Shown: piece by piece, positions 33,606 to 41,306 of the stretch | Numbering within the stretch: the first letter of the stretch is position 1 | Layout of the letters: each line of letters starts with the position of its first letter | Assembly: GCF_014651075.1 (NCBI RefSeq) | Contig: NZ_BMWE01000011.1 | Coordinates: 1 to 64,000, forward strand | Length of the DNA: 64,000 nucleotides | Source of the DNA: Streptomyces djakartensis | GTDB taxonomy: Bacteria > Actinomycetota > Actinomycetes > Streptomycetales > Streptomycetaceae | Direction of reading: 5' to 3' | The notes under the pieces: model-generated | Told to the model about the DNA's origin: nothing | Databases searched by the model: none | What the model saw: only the letters and a program-made list of their open reading frames with translations | Translations under genes and position numbers: made by a program

Positions 33606-33763
33606 TGGTTGTCCACCGTCACATCGTTGAAGGGCAACAGGGGTTCCGCCCACGGGAACACGTACTGGAAGAGGACGTAGACCACGGCCACGACCAGGGC
33701 GAGTGAGATCACTGCCTTCACCCACGTGCTCCCCGGCAGATGCCGCCAGATCCAGCCGTACAT
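33602..33763 (-). CDS. small conserved single-span membrane protein
   Basis: A 53-residue peptide with one membrane segment (WVKAVISLALVVAVVYVLFQYVFPWAEPLLPF) and a short acidic tail. ATG 33763 follows GAAGGG; the longer frame to 33799 has no such site. The start is inferred. The stop overlaps the amidotransferase GTG, which argues for real translation. It resembles small proteins annotated in the same place in other Streptomyces. Function unknown. Confidence 0.75.
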   Translation of the reverse strand: MYGWIWRHLPGSTWVKAVISLALVVAVVYVLFQYVFPWAEPLLPFNDVTVDNQ

Positions 33764-33816
33764 GCCGTCCCTTCCGTCGTACCACGGCACCAGACCCACG
33801 CCGTACAGCCACCAGA

Positions 33817-34485
33817 CTAGCGGCGCAACGCCTCAGGTTTCCCGGCCTCCACAGGCTGTGTGGAGTCCAGATGCGCCCAGACGATCAGCCGATGACTGTG
33901 CCCCCACTCCGGTTCGCACGTGGTCAGCGTCAAGTACCGTCCCGCACGCGTGTACCCGGAAGTACGTGGGACAGGGTCGATCACCTCGACGTCCGCCGGA
34001 ACTGTTTTGTACGGGCCTTTGTCGATCCGATACGTGAACCACGTCCTGCCGTCGGTCAGAACCACGGCATCACCCCGCCGGAGCAGCGGGAAGTCCTTGA
34101 AAGGATCACCGTAGGTGCGGCGGTGACCGGCGACCGCGAAGTTTCCCCTCTGGCCGAGCCGGGCGGTCTCCCCGTAGTGCCCGAGACCCTTTTTCAGGGT
34201 GCCGGTGGCGGTGCCCTCCAGGACCGGCTTGTTCCACGTGAAACCGAGACGCGGGATGTACATGATCGCGAAAGGCTTGCCCTCGGCGTACGGCGCCGGT
34301 TTCGGCGCACTCGCGACGGCCGGCGGACGCGGCTTCGCCCACTCCCTCCGGAGCAGATCGAGCTGCTCGTCCATGACGGCATCGGCCCGCACGCCCGTCC
34401 AGAACAGCACGTAGACGACGAACAGCACGATCACGCTGCCGACGGTGACGCACAGTTCGCTGACGGTCCTGACGATCACGCGCAC
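33817..34485 (-). CDS. class E sortase (third)
   Basis: A 222-residue sortase: one N-terminal membrane segment (VTVGSVIVLFVVYVLFWTGV) and the catalytic domain with His in FAVAGHRRTYG, Cys in LTLTTCEPEWGHSHRLIVWA and the Arg of SHR. It is more divergent than the other two, with GHSHR in place of TSKYR. GTG 34485 follows GGGGGG. It is in line with the DUF881 gene upstream and the small membrane gene downstream. It may have a distinct substrate set. Confidence 0.9.
   Translation of the reverse strand: MRVIVRTVSELCVTVGSVIVLFVVYVLFWTGVRADAVMDEQLDLLRREWAKPRPPAVASAPKPAPYAEGKPFAIMYIPRLGFTWNKPVLEGTATGTLKKGLGHYGETARLGQRGNFAVAGHRRTYGDPFKDFPLLRRGDAVVLTDGRTWFTYRIDKGPYKTVPADVEVIDPVPRTSGYTRAGRYLTLTTCEPEWGHSHRLIVWAHLDSTQPVEAGKPEALRR
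34231..34244. promoter_or_regulatory. degenerate parS-like sequence
   Basis: GTTCCACGTGAAAC differs from the ParB site GTTTCACGTGAAAC at one base. It lies inside the third sortase gene, so it may be chance. Confidence 0.3.
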
Positions 34486-34506
34486 CGGCAGATCCCCCCG
34501 GTCCGA

Positions 34507-35289
34507 CTACCGCTCCACGGGCTTCGCGTAGTGCAGGTCCACTGTGCCCGAGTAACCGGGCAGAGTCACCGGGCCGTTCTCCTCGACCTTCCAGCCGAGC
34601 CCGTAGACGTTGACGTAGACCATGTAGTTCTGGATCGCCGGTGAGGCGGCGAGAGCCTTCTGCAGCCTGCCCGGGTCACCGACGGCCGTGATCTTGTACG
34701 GCGGGGAGTAGACGCGGCCCTGGAGGATCAGGGTGTTGCCCACACAGCGCACCGCGCTGGTGGAGATCAGCCGCTGGTCCATGACCTTGATGCCCTTGGC
34801 ACCGCCCTGCCACATCGCGTTCACCACGGCCTGGAGGTCCTGCTGGTGGATGACGAGGTAGTCGGGCTGCGGCTCGGGGTAGCCGGGGAGCTTGGCCGTG
34901 GCGTCCGGCGGGGCGTCGTTGAGCGTGACCGTGAGCCCCTCGCCCGCGAGCTTCTGCGTGCCCGCCCGCTTCTCCAGGGCGGCCAGCTTGTCGTCCTCCG
35001 CCTTGGTGCTGCCGTCGTCGCGCTCGGCGAGCGCCTCTATCTCGTTGCGCAGGGCCCCGTTGGACTCGTCCAGCTGGCCGTTCTCCCGGCTTCGCTCGTG
35101 GATGAGGTCGGACAGCTTCAGCAAGGAGGCGTCCGTGCGGATGTTGGTGCCCTTGGCGGTGTCGAAGCTGGTGAAGAAAATGAGCCCCGCGAGAGCGAAG
35201 ACGGCCGCCGTGAGGATCCGCACGGGCCGGAAACGGCGCGCGGGCTCAGGGCTGGATCCCGTCCCGGGGGAGTCGGCAGAATTGCTCAA
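34507..35289 (-). CDS. DUF881 family membrane protein
   Basis: A 260-residue protein: basic N-terminus, one membrane segment (VRILTAAVFALAGLIFFTSF), an external coiled coil (LLKLSDLIHERSRENGQLDESNGALRNEIEAL), and the DUF881 domain (VVNAMWQGGAKGIKVMDQRLISTSAVRCVGNTLILQGRVYSPPYKITAVGDP). DUF881 genes lie beside division and envelope genes in actinobacteria and firmicutes. The start is TTG 35289, preceded by AAGGAG and AAGGG; no ATG or GTG fits. It is divergent from crgA. Confidence 0.87.
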   Translation of the reverse strand: MSNSADSPGTGSSPEPARRFRPVRILTAAVFALAGLIFFTSFDTAKGTNIRTDASLLKLSDLIHERSRENGQLDESNGALRNEIEALAERDDGSTKAEDDKLAALEKRAGTQKLAGEGLTVTLNDAPPDATAKLPGYPEPQPDYLVIHQQDLQAVVNAMWQGGAKGIKVMDQRLISTSAVRCVGNTLILQGRVYSPPYKITAVGDPGRLQKALAASPAIQNYMVYVNVYGLGWKVEENGPVTLPGYSGTVDLHYAKPVER

Positions 35290-35428
35290 CGTACCCTTAT
35301 CTCCTTCGGCGCCACGGAAGCACTACGCTAACGGACGACCGGGGGAGCAATCGGAGTCCCCTCACGCTGCCCCGAGCCCGACCCAGTTACCTGCGCGGCC
35401 ACGCAGCGCATCGACAGGAGAGACCCTC

Positions 35429-35683
35429 GTGCCGAAGTCACGTATCCGCAAGAAGGCCGATTACACGCCGCCGCCTGCCAAGCAGACGACCGCCATCAAG
35501 CTGAACAGCCGTGCCTGGGTCGCACCCGTCATGCTGGCCATGTTCCTCATCGGCCTGGCCTGGATCGTCGTCTTCTACGTCACCGACGGCTCGCTGCCCA
35601 TCGACACGCTGGGCAACTGGAACATCGTGGTGGGCTTCGGCTTCATCGCCGCGGGATTCGGTGTCTCCACGCAGTGGAAGTAG
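35429..35683 (+). CDS. crgA: cell division inhibitor CrgA
   Basis: An 84-residue protein with two membrane segments (VAPVMLAMFLIGLAWIVVFYVTD and NWNIVVGFGFIAAGFGVS) after a basic, proline-containing N-terminus (KSRIRKKADYTPPPAKQ). Length and sequence fit CrgA, which in Streptomyces restrains FtsZ ring assembly in aerial hyphae. GTG 35429 follows AGGAGAG. It is divergent from the DUF881 gene and followed by the DnaA-box cluster at 35731. Confidence 0.95.
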   Translation: MPKSRIRKKADYTPPPAKQTTAIKLNSRAWVAPVMLAMFLIGLAWIVVFYVTDGSLPIDTLGNWNIVVGFGFIAAGFGVSTQWK

Positions 35684-35940
35684 CGGTCACCGCAAGGTGA
35701 ACGCAGCTCTGCCCAGGGCTGTTCGCTGAGTTATCCACAGCCGTTATCCACACAGGTGGAAAAAGAAAGACGATCTGTGGATAACTCGTCGGACGTTGAC
35801 GCCGGTATGACAGAATTACCGGCAGTCGAAACACGTTCCCCCCTGTCTGACCTGCGGAAACGCAGGTCGATCACAGGGGGCGCATGCGCTCCCGCACCGT
35901 ATGCACAAGATCCGGCACCCACTGTGGACAACGTCGGCGC
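35684..35940. other. crgA-rhomboid convergent gap
   Basis: About 257 bases between convergent genes. Its content is the DnaA-box cluster at 35728-35787 and one more perfect box, TGTGGACAA, at 35923-35931. A 65-codon frame on the plus strand covers part of it but has no ribosome site or known family. Confidence 0.55.
35728..35787. repeat. DnaA-box cluster in a 13-bp inverted repeat
   Basis: TTATCCACA at 35731-35739 and 35744-35752, and TGTGGATAA at 35776-35784, are three exact E. coli-consensus DnaA boxes. The outer two lie in perfect arms gagttatccacag (35728-35740) and ctgtggataactc (35775-35787). Confidence 0.7.
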
Positions 35941-36831
35941 TCAGGTGAGCTGAGCCGTCCTCAACAGGGTCAACAGGATGACCGCGCCCAGGACCATCGC
36001 GCACGTCCCGTACTGGACCAGGGCACGCCGTTCGCGCGGTGCGTGGACCATGGCGTATCCGACGATGACACCGGCGACCAGGCCGCCGATGTGGGCCTGC
36101 CAGGAGATGTTGAAGCCGGGGGCGAAGGTGAAGATCAGGTTGATCGCCAGCAGCGCGATGATCGGCCGCATGTCGTAGTTGAGCCGGCGCATCAGCACCG
36201 CCGTGGCACCGAACAGTCCGAAGATCGCGCCCGAGGCGCCCAGCGTGGCCGTGTTCGGGGAGGCCAGCAGGTAGGCCAGGGCGCTGCCCGCGAGTCCCGA
36301 GACGATGTACAGGGCGAGATAGCGGACACGGCCGAGTGCCGCTTCGAGCGGTCCGCCGAGCCACCACAGGCTGAGCATGTTGAACGCGATGTGCCAGGGC
36401 TCCTGGTGCGTGAACATCGAGGTCACCATGCGGTACCACTCACCGCCCGCCACACCCTGCGTGGGTGTGAAGGGCACGGGCGGCCAGGCGCCGAGCAGAA
36501 CGATGTCGGTCAGGAGCGACTCATGGACCTGGACGGCGATGAACACGGCCAGGTTGATCCCGATGAGGATCTTGGTCAGCAGGCGGGGGTCGGCCGCGAT
36601 GCTGCCGCCGGCGATGGTGCGGGGCATGGTGGCCGAGGGCGCGTGGCCGGTGCCGGAGCCGCTGCGGACACACTCGGGGCAGTGGAAGCCGACGGAGGCG
36701 TTGACCATGCACTCGGGGCAGATCGGGCGTTCGCAGCGGGTGCAGCGGATGCCGGTCTCGCGGCCCGGGTGGCGGTAGCACATGGGGACGCTGTGGGCGT
36801 CCTGCGGGCTGCCCGCAGCCTGGTCGTCCAT
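35941..36831 (-). CDS. rhomboid family intramembrane serine protease
   Basis: A 296-residue protein. The N-terminus has a cysteine-rich zinc-ribbon-like region (CYRHPGRETGIRCTRCERPICPECM and FHCPECVRSGSG). Six membrane segments follow with the rhomboid marks WHIAFNMLSLWWLGGPLE, the nucleophile in TLGASGAIFGLFGA, and the histidine in SWQAHIGGLVAG. It therefore has both catalytic residues. ATG 36831 has GAGGGG upstream; an ATG 15 codons earlier is less likely. It is convergent with crgA and in line with the cyclophilin gene. Substrates unknown. Confidence 0.9.
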   Translation of the reverse strand: MDDQAAGSPQDAHSVPMCYRHPGRETGIRCTRCERPICPECMVNASVGFHCPECVRSGSGTGHAPSATMPRTIAGGSIAADPRLLTKILIGINLAVFIAVQVHESLLTDIVLLGAWPPVPFTPTQGVAGGEWYRMVTSMFTHQEPWHIAFNMLSLWWLGGPLEAALGRVRYLALYIVSGLAGSALAYLLASPNTATLGASGAIFGLFGATAVLMRRLNYDMRPIIALLAINLIFTFAPGFNISWQAHIGGLVAGVIVGYAMVHAPRERRALVQYGTCAMVLGAVILLTLLRTAQLT

Positions 36832-36861
36832 GAGATCCCCTCGGTCGTGGTGGAAAAGCCC

Positions 36862-36893
36862 CGCCCTGCTCATCACTACGGATGAGCAGGGCG
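36862..36893 (-). terminator. terminator after the cyclophilin gene
   Basis: cgccctgctcatc (36862-36874) and gatgagcagggcg (36881-36893), perfect 13-bp arms with a 6-nt loop. Confidence 0.8.
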
Positions 36894-36919
36894 ATTGGTT
36901 CCCTGTGCCGGCTTCGCGC

Positions 36920-37447
36920 TCAGCGGGTCTCGATGACGACCGACTCGATGACCACGTCGTTGAGCGGGCGGTCGGTGCGCGGGTTCGTCTGGGTCGTGGC
37001 GATGGTGTCCACGACCTTCTGGCTGGCCGCGTCGGTGACCTCGCCGAAGATGGTGTGCTTGCGGTTCAGCCAGGCCGTCGGGGAGACGGTGATGAAGAAC
37101 TGCGAGCCGTTGGTGCCCGGGCCGGCGTTGGCCATCGCGAGCAGGTAGGGCTTGTCGAAGCGCAGGTCCGGGTGGAACTCGTCCTCGAACTGGTAGCCGG
37201 GACCGCCGGTTCCGTTGCCCAGCGGGTCACCGCCCTGGATCATGAAGCCACTGATCACCCGGTGGAAGACCGTACCGTCGTAGAGCCTGTCCGTGGACTT
37301 CTGCCCGGTCTGCGGGTGGGTCCACTCCCGCTCGCCCTGGGCGAGCTCGACGAAGTTCTTGACCGTCTTGGGGGCGTGGTTCGGCAGAAGCCGGACCTCG
37401 ATGTCGCCGTGGTTGGTCTTCAGGGTGGCGTAGAGCTGCTCAGCCAC
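36920..37447 (-). CDS. cyclophilin-type peptidyl-prolyl cis-trans isomerase
   Basis: Cytosolic foldase of 175 residues, cyclophilin fold. It has VFHRVISGFMIQGGDPLGNGTGGPGYQFEDEF with the catalytic Arg and the Gln and Phe of the active site, then LLAMANAGPGTNGSQFFIT and FGEVTDAASQKVVDTI. GTG 37447 (VAEQLYATLKTNHGDIEV) has GGAAGG upstream and matches the family start; the frame opens 15 codons earlier. No signal peptide, so cytoplasmic. Confidence 0.92.
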   Translation of the reverse strand: MAEQLYATLKTNHGDIEVRLLPNHAPKTVKNFVELAQGEREWTHPQTGQKSTDRLYDGTVFHRVISGFMIQGGDPLGNGTGGPGYQFEDEFHPDLRFDKPYLLAMANAGPGTNGSQFFITVSPTAWLNRKHTIFGEVTDAASQKVVDTIATTQTNPRTDRPLNDVVIESVVIETR

Positions 37448-37803
37448 GATCCTGCCTTCCGTTGTCTTTCCGTGACTCCCTGATCCTCGCATGGACGGGG
37501 CTCCGCGTCGCCCGGCCTCCGTTCACCGGAGGGGGAAACCGGGCGGGCCGGTTACGGAAAACCGGTCGATGGTCCCGGGGCGGGGGCGCGCGGCGGCGAT
37601 CCGTGGCATTGTCGACGACAAGCTCACGTTGCCCCCTATTCATCCGTACTTGTATCGACCAACTCCATCGGCACCCGGGTGATCGGCACCCGGATGATCG
37701 GCACCCGGATGCCTGCCCCGCATGGCGCGAAGCGTCCCGGCAGGCATGATCCGTAAAAGGGTGGAAAGTCGAAATACCGTACGCCACCGAGGAGGAGGAA
37801 CCC
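37448..37803. other. intergenic region with a 15-bp tandem repeat
   Basis: About 355 bases between divergent genes (cyclophilin and DUF5324). Apart from the repeat at 37666-37710, no regulatory element or gene is recognised. Frames here are short and lack ribosome sites. Confidence 0.5.
37666..37710. repeat. three copies of gatcggcacccggat
   Basis: Copies at 37666-37680 (two base changes), 37681-37695 and 37696-37710 (identical), in non-coding DNA. Probably a slippage-prone minisatellite. Confidence 0.85.
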
Positions 37804-38505
37804 GTGACCCGCATCGACAGCGTGCGCGCCGCGACCGGTTCGGCGAAGGACAGCGTGCTGCACGCCGCGGAAGTGGTGGCGCCCTACGCCGACACGGCCA
37901 AGGACAGGGCCGCGCACTACGCACACGAGGCGCGCGTACGGCTGGCGCCCAAGGTGACGCAGGCCGCCGGGCAGGCACGTGTCCAGTACGGCGCCTATGT
38001 GCAGCCGTATCTGGAGCAGGCCCGCTCGCATGTGCCGCCGAAAGTCGACCAGGCCGCCCATGAGGCCGCCGTCCGCACACGTAAGGCCGCCCGGCAGGCG
38101 GCTGAGTACTCCAGGCCGAGGATCGAGCAGGCGGTGGCCGCGGCCGGGCCTGTCACGACCGAGGCCGCCGCCCGGAGCATGGCCGCGATGGCCGCGTTGC
38201 GCGGCCAGGTCTCGTCGAAGGAGATCCAGAAGCTGGTGCGCAAGCAGGAACGGCGGGCGAAGGCCGGCCGGGCCGTGAAGTCGCTGGTGATCCTGGGCGC
38301 CCTTGCGGGCGGTGCGGTCGCCGCCTGGAAGTGGTGGGACAAGCAGGCGAACCCCGACTGGCTGGTGGAGCCGCCCGCTGCGACGGAGGTGCCCGAGTCG
38401 GGCCGTCTGTCCTCCGTGGACGGCAGCGGTCAGTCGGCCCTGGATCCCGATGTTCAGGCCAAGCAGGCCGAGGAGGAGGCCGCCCAGCGCGACGACCGTT
38501 CCTGA
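37804..38505 (+). CDS. DUF5324 family protein
   Basis: A 233-residue, Ala/Arg/Lys-rich helical protein with one membrane segment near residue 165 (KSLVILGALAGGAVAAWKWWDK) and a short acidic tail. The N-terminal 150 residues form long amphipathic helices with repeated Ala-Ala pairs. It matches the Streptomyces family DUF5324. GTG 37804 follows GGAGGAGGAA. No function is known; helices of this kind often contact membranes or nucleoids. Confidence 0.85.
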   Translation: MTRIDSVRAATGSAKDSVLHAAEVVAPYADTAKDRAAHYAHEARVRLAPKVTQAAGQARVQYGAYVQPYLEQARSHVPPKVDQAAHEAAVRTRKAARQAAEYSRPRIEQAVAAAGPVTTEAAARSMAAMAALRGQVSSKEIQKLVRKQERRAKAGRAVKSLVILGALAGGAVAAWKWWDKQANPDWLVEPPAATEVPESGRLSSVDGSGQSALDPDVQAKQAEEEAAQRDDRS

Positions 38506-38528
38506 CTGACGGAGGCCGCGCCAACAGT

Positions 38529-38578
38529 ACGGCGGGGCGGGAGACTTGGGCTTGTCCCTGAGTCTTCCGCCCCGCCGT
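38529..38578 (+). terminator. terminator after the DUF5324 gene
   Basis: 18-bp arms (38529-38546 and 38561-38578) with a single G-U-compatible mismatch and a 14-nt loop. A parS begins 3 bp later. Confidence 0.8.
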
Positions 38579-38580
38579 GC

Positions 38581-38596
38581 TGTTTCACGTGAAACA
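38581..38596. promoter_or_regulatory. parS site, remote
   Basis: TGTTTCACGTGAAACA is an exact parS palindrome bound by ParB, about 16 kb left of oriC, in the gap between DUF5324 and tRNA-Ala. Confidence 0.95.
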
Positions 38597-38627
38597 GCCG
38601 TCGCGGGCGGCGCCCGATCACACAAAG

Positions 38628-38665
38628 ATGCCCTCCGAACCGCGTTTGCGCAGTTCGGAGGGCAT
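38628..38665 (-). terminator. terminator after tRNA-Ala
   Basis: atgccctccgaac (38628-38640) and gttcggagggcat (38653-38665), perfect 13-bp arms with a 12-nt loop, six bases past the tRNA end. Confidence 0.85.
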
Positions 38666-38671
38666 CCGAGG

Positions 38672-38744
38672 TGGAGCCTAGGGGAGTCGAACCCCTGACA
38701 TCTGCCATGCAAAGACAGCGCTCTACCAACTGAGCTAAGGCCCC
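38672..38744 (-). tRNA. tRNA-Ala(TGC)
   Basis: A 73-nt cloverleaf: acceptor GGGGCCT with AGGCTCC (one G-U), D arm GCTCAGTTGGTAGAGC, anticodon stem CTGTC/GGCAG around TTTGCAT (anticodon TGC), T arm CAGGGG-TTCGACT-CCCCT. CCA is not encoded. Confidence 0.96.
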
Positions 38745-38926
38745 GGAAGAGGAACGTCCGACCGGAGAAACCACCTCCCGGCGGGCGTCGGAGACCAGAG
38801 TACCGGGTCACCCCGGTGTTTCCGCAAAAGGATTGGGGGTCCCCGTGACCGACCACTCTCCGTAAGATGCTCGGCGTGGTTCGCTACCGCGAACCGCCGT
38901 ACTTGGGGAAGCGATGGGGAGACGCA

Positions 38927-39475
38927 ATGGACGCCGCACAGCAGGAAGCCACCGCAAGAGCGCGGGAGCTGCAGCGGAACTGGTACGGGGAGCCGTTGGG
39001 GGCGCTCTTCCGTAGGCTCATCGACGATCTTGGGCTCAACCAGGCTCGTCTCGCGGGGGTTCTGGGCCTGTCCGCGCCGATGCTGTCGCAGCTGATGAGC
39101 GGTCAGCGGGCGAAGATCGGTAATCCCGCCGTGGTGCAGCGGGTGCAGCTGCTGCAGGACCTGGCGGGGCAGGTCGCGGATGGCAGTGTGAGTGCGGCCG
39201 AGGCCACCGAGCGCATGGAGGAGATCAAGAAGTCGCAGGGGGGCTCGGTGCTCAGCAACACCACGCAGACGACGAGCAGTTCGGGGGCGCCCACGGTCAA
39301 GCGCGTCGTCCGGGAAATCCAGTCGCTGCTCCGCTCGGTCGCCGCCGCGGGCGACATCATCGAGGCCGCCGACACTCTCGCCCCGAGCCACCCGGAGCTG
39401 GCGGAGTTCCTCCGGGTGTACGGCGCCGGCCGCACGTCGGACGCGGTCGCGCACTATCAGTCCCACCAGAGCTGA
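38927..39475 (+). CDS. helix-turn-helix DNA-binding protein
   Basis: A 182-residue protein with an N-terminal XRE-like helix-turn-helix: GALFRRLIDDLGLNQARLAGVLGLSAPMLSQLMSGQRAKIGNPAVVQRVQLLQDL. The C-terminal half is Ser/Thr/Gln-rich and then helical (VKRVVREIQSLLRSVAAAGDIIEAADTLAPSHPELAEFLRVYGAGRTSDAVAHY). The C-terminal helices look like a dimerisation part. ATG 38927 follows GGGGAG; an in-frame start 20 codons earlier is not favoured. It resembles a regulator conserved beside the following kinase in Streptomyces. Targets unknown. Confidence 0.83.
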   Translation: MDAAQQEATARARELQRNWYGEPLGALFRRLIDDLGLNQARLAGVLGLSAPMLSQLMSGQRAKIGNPAVVQRVQLLQDLAGQVADGSVSAAEATERMEEIKKSQGGSVLSNTTQTTSSSGAPTVKRVVREIQSLLRSVAAAGDIIEAADTLAPSHPELAEFLRVYGAGRTSDAVAHYQSHQS

Positions 39476-39711
39476 ACCCGCGACCGGCGGCCGAAGGGGG
39501 TTCGGCAGCCGGCTCGGGGTAGCCACGGGGGCATGGGGGTCATACGGGGGCCCGGAGATTATGGGGACAGGGGGTACGGGGACAGGGGGTACGGGGACCA
39601 CGGGGGGCCCGGTATCGCTCATCGAGGAGCCGTTTCGTCCTTCGGGGAGTCGTATCGCTCGCCGATGGGAAGCAACGGGGGAGACCACAGGGGGAGGAGC
39701 GACGCACAGCC
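39476..39711. other. intergenic region with G-rich tandem repeats
   Basis: About 236 bases between the HTH gene and the kinase gene. ggggacagggggtac occurs at 39563-39577 and 39578-39592, with a partial third copy (39593-39599). The plus strand is G-rich throughout. Confidence 0.6.
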
Positions 39712-41289
39712 ATGGGTGAGGTGTTCGCCGGCCGGTACGAACTGGTCGATCCGATCGGACGCGGAGGGGTCGGCGCCGTCTGGCGCGCCTGGGACCACCG
39801 CCGCCGTCGCTACGTGGCGGCCAAGGTCCTGCTCCAGAGCGACGCGCACTCGCTGTTGCGCTTCGTTCGCGAGCAGGCGCTGCGGATCGACCATCCCCAT
39901 GTGCTGGCCCCCACCAGCTGGGCCGCCGACGACGACAAGGTCCTGTTCACCATGGACCTGGTGGCGGGTGGTTCCCTGGCCCATCTCGTCGGGGACTACG
40001 GCCCCCTCCCGCCGGCTTTCGTCTGTACCCTGCTCGATCAGCTGCTGTCGGGTCTGGCCGCGGTGCACGCTGAGGACGTCGTGCACCGTGACGTCAAGCC
40101 CGCCAACGTGTTGCTGGAGGCGACCGGCACGGGCCGGCCACGGCTGCGGCTGTCCGACTTCGGCATCGCGATGCGGCTGGGCGAGCCGCGGCTGACGGAG
40201 ACCAACCTCGTGGTGGGCACGCCCGGCTATCTCGCGCCCGAGCAGATGATGGGAGCCGAGCCGGACTTCCCCGCGGACCTGTTCGCCGTGGGCCTGGTCG
40301 CGCTGTATCTGCTGGAGGGCGCCAAGCCGGACAGCAAGGCGCTCATCCAGTACTTCGCCGAGCACGGGACGCCCGGTGCGCCCAAGGGCGTTCCGGAGCC
40401 GCTGTGGCAGGTGGTGGCCACGCTGCTGCAGCCGGACCCGCGGGCGCGGTTCCGTACGGCCACGGGGGCGCGCAAGGCCCTCGCCGCCGCCGCGGAGCTG
40501 CTGCCCGAGCCCGGACCGGACGACGAGCTGATCGAGATCTTCGATCAACTCGGCCCGCTGCCAAAGGGGTTCGCCCCCGAGGGCCCGTTGGAGAGGGCGC
40601 GGGGGCTGGACTCCGGGAAGGCGCCGTCCAGCACGGGGACGGGCGGTGAGAGACCTGGCCGGGGGACGGGCGAGGAGCCACTCCGGCAGGACGTCCGGGC
40701 GTCCTCGGGCGCTGCCCCGCCGGACCACGCCTCAGGCGGCAGCGAAGGCCCCTGGTCCAGCCCGGGCGCGGCGGCGGTACACCCTGACCCGCGCCGGGAC
40801 AGCGCCCCGCCGGCCACCCCGCCCAGCCCGGCTCAGCCGTCCTCCATGTCGGACACCGGCAGCTTCCACCTGCCCCCTCCGCAGGCCACCGCCACGTCCT
40901 CCCCCACGCCGGGCGCGCCCGATCACGCCCAGCCGCATGCGGCGCGGCAGCAGCCCCCCGACTCCTCCTGCTCCGCCCACTCCTCCTACGACCACACGCA
41001 CCCCCTGCCGCCCGCCCAGCAGCTCCCACCGGCCTACCCGAACCACCCCGGTTACTCCAGCCAGGCACTGCCACCAGCGGCACCGCACCGCGCCGACGCT
41101 TCCACCGCCTCGTACACGGCACAGAACCCGCAGGCCCCGCAGGCCCCGCCGCCCGGTCAGGGCGCGTCACGGCATCGAGCGCAAAAGCCCGCGCGCCGCT
41201 CCGGTCCCCCGGCCAAGGTGACGGTCCCGCTCCTGCTCCTCGCCCTGGCCTGCTACGCGGTGGGCTTCTGGGCCCTCGCCCGGATCTGA
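39712..41289 (+). CDS. membrane-anchored Ser/Thr protein kinase, no PASTA repeats
   Basis: A 525-residue kinase. The N-terminal kinase domain has IGRGGVGAVWRAWD, the lysine in VAAKVL, catalytic HRDVKPANV, SDFGIAM and GTPGYLAPEQMM. A long Pro/Ser/Ala/His-rich linker of about 230 residues follows, then a C-terminal membrane segment (VTVPLLLLALACYAVGFWALARI) with no external domain, so it cannot sense muropeptides as PknB does. ATG 39712 has GGGGGAG upstream. It converges with the secreted protein gene at 41307. Confidence 0.9.
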   Translation: MGEVFAGRYELVDPIGRGGVGAVWRAWDHRRRRYVAAKVLLQSDAHSLLRFVREQALRIDHPHVLAPTSWAADDDKVLFTMDLVAGGSLAHLVGDYGPLPPAFVCTLLDQLLSGLAAVHAEDVVHRDVKPANVLLEATGTGRPRLRLSDFGIAMRLGEPRLTETNLVVGTPGYLAPEQMMGAEPDFPADLFAVGLVALYLLEGAKPDSKALIQYFAEHGTPGAPKGVPEPLWQVVATLLQPDPRARFRTATGARKALAAAAELLPEPGPDDELIEIFDQLGPLPKGFAPEGPLERARGLDSGKAPSSTGTGGERPGRGTGEEPLRQDVRASSGAAPPDHASGGSEGPWSSPGAAAVHPDPRRDSAPPATPPSPAQPSSMSDTGSFHLPPPQATATSSPTPGAPDHAQPHAARQQPPDSSCSAHSSYDHTHPLPPAQQLPPAYPNHPGYSSQALPPAAPHRADASTASYTAQNPQAPQAPPPGQGASRHRAQKPARRSGPPAKVTVPLLLLALACYAVGFWALARI

Positions 41290-41306
41290 GCCCACTCGGG
41301 TCGTGG

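Noticed and set aside
35756..35953. A 65-codon frame on the plus strand in the crgA-rhomboid gap
   Set aside because: No ribosome site, overlaps DnaA boxes and ends past the rhomboid stop; no recognisable domain.
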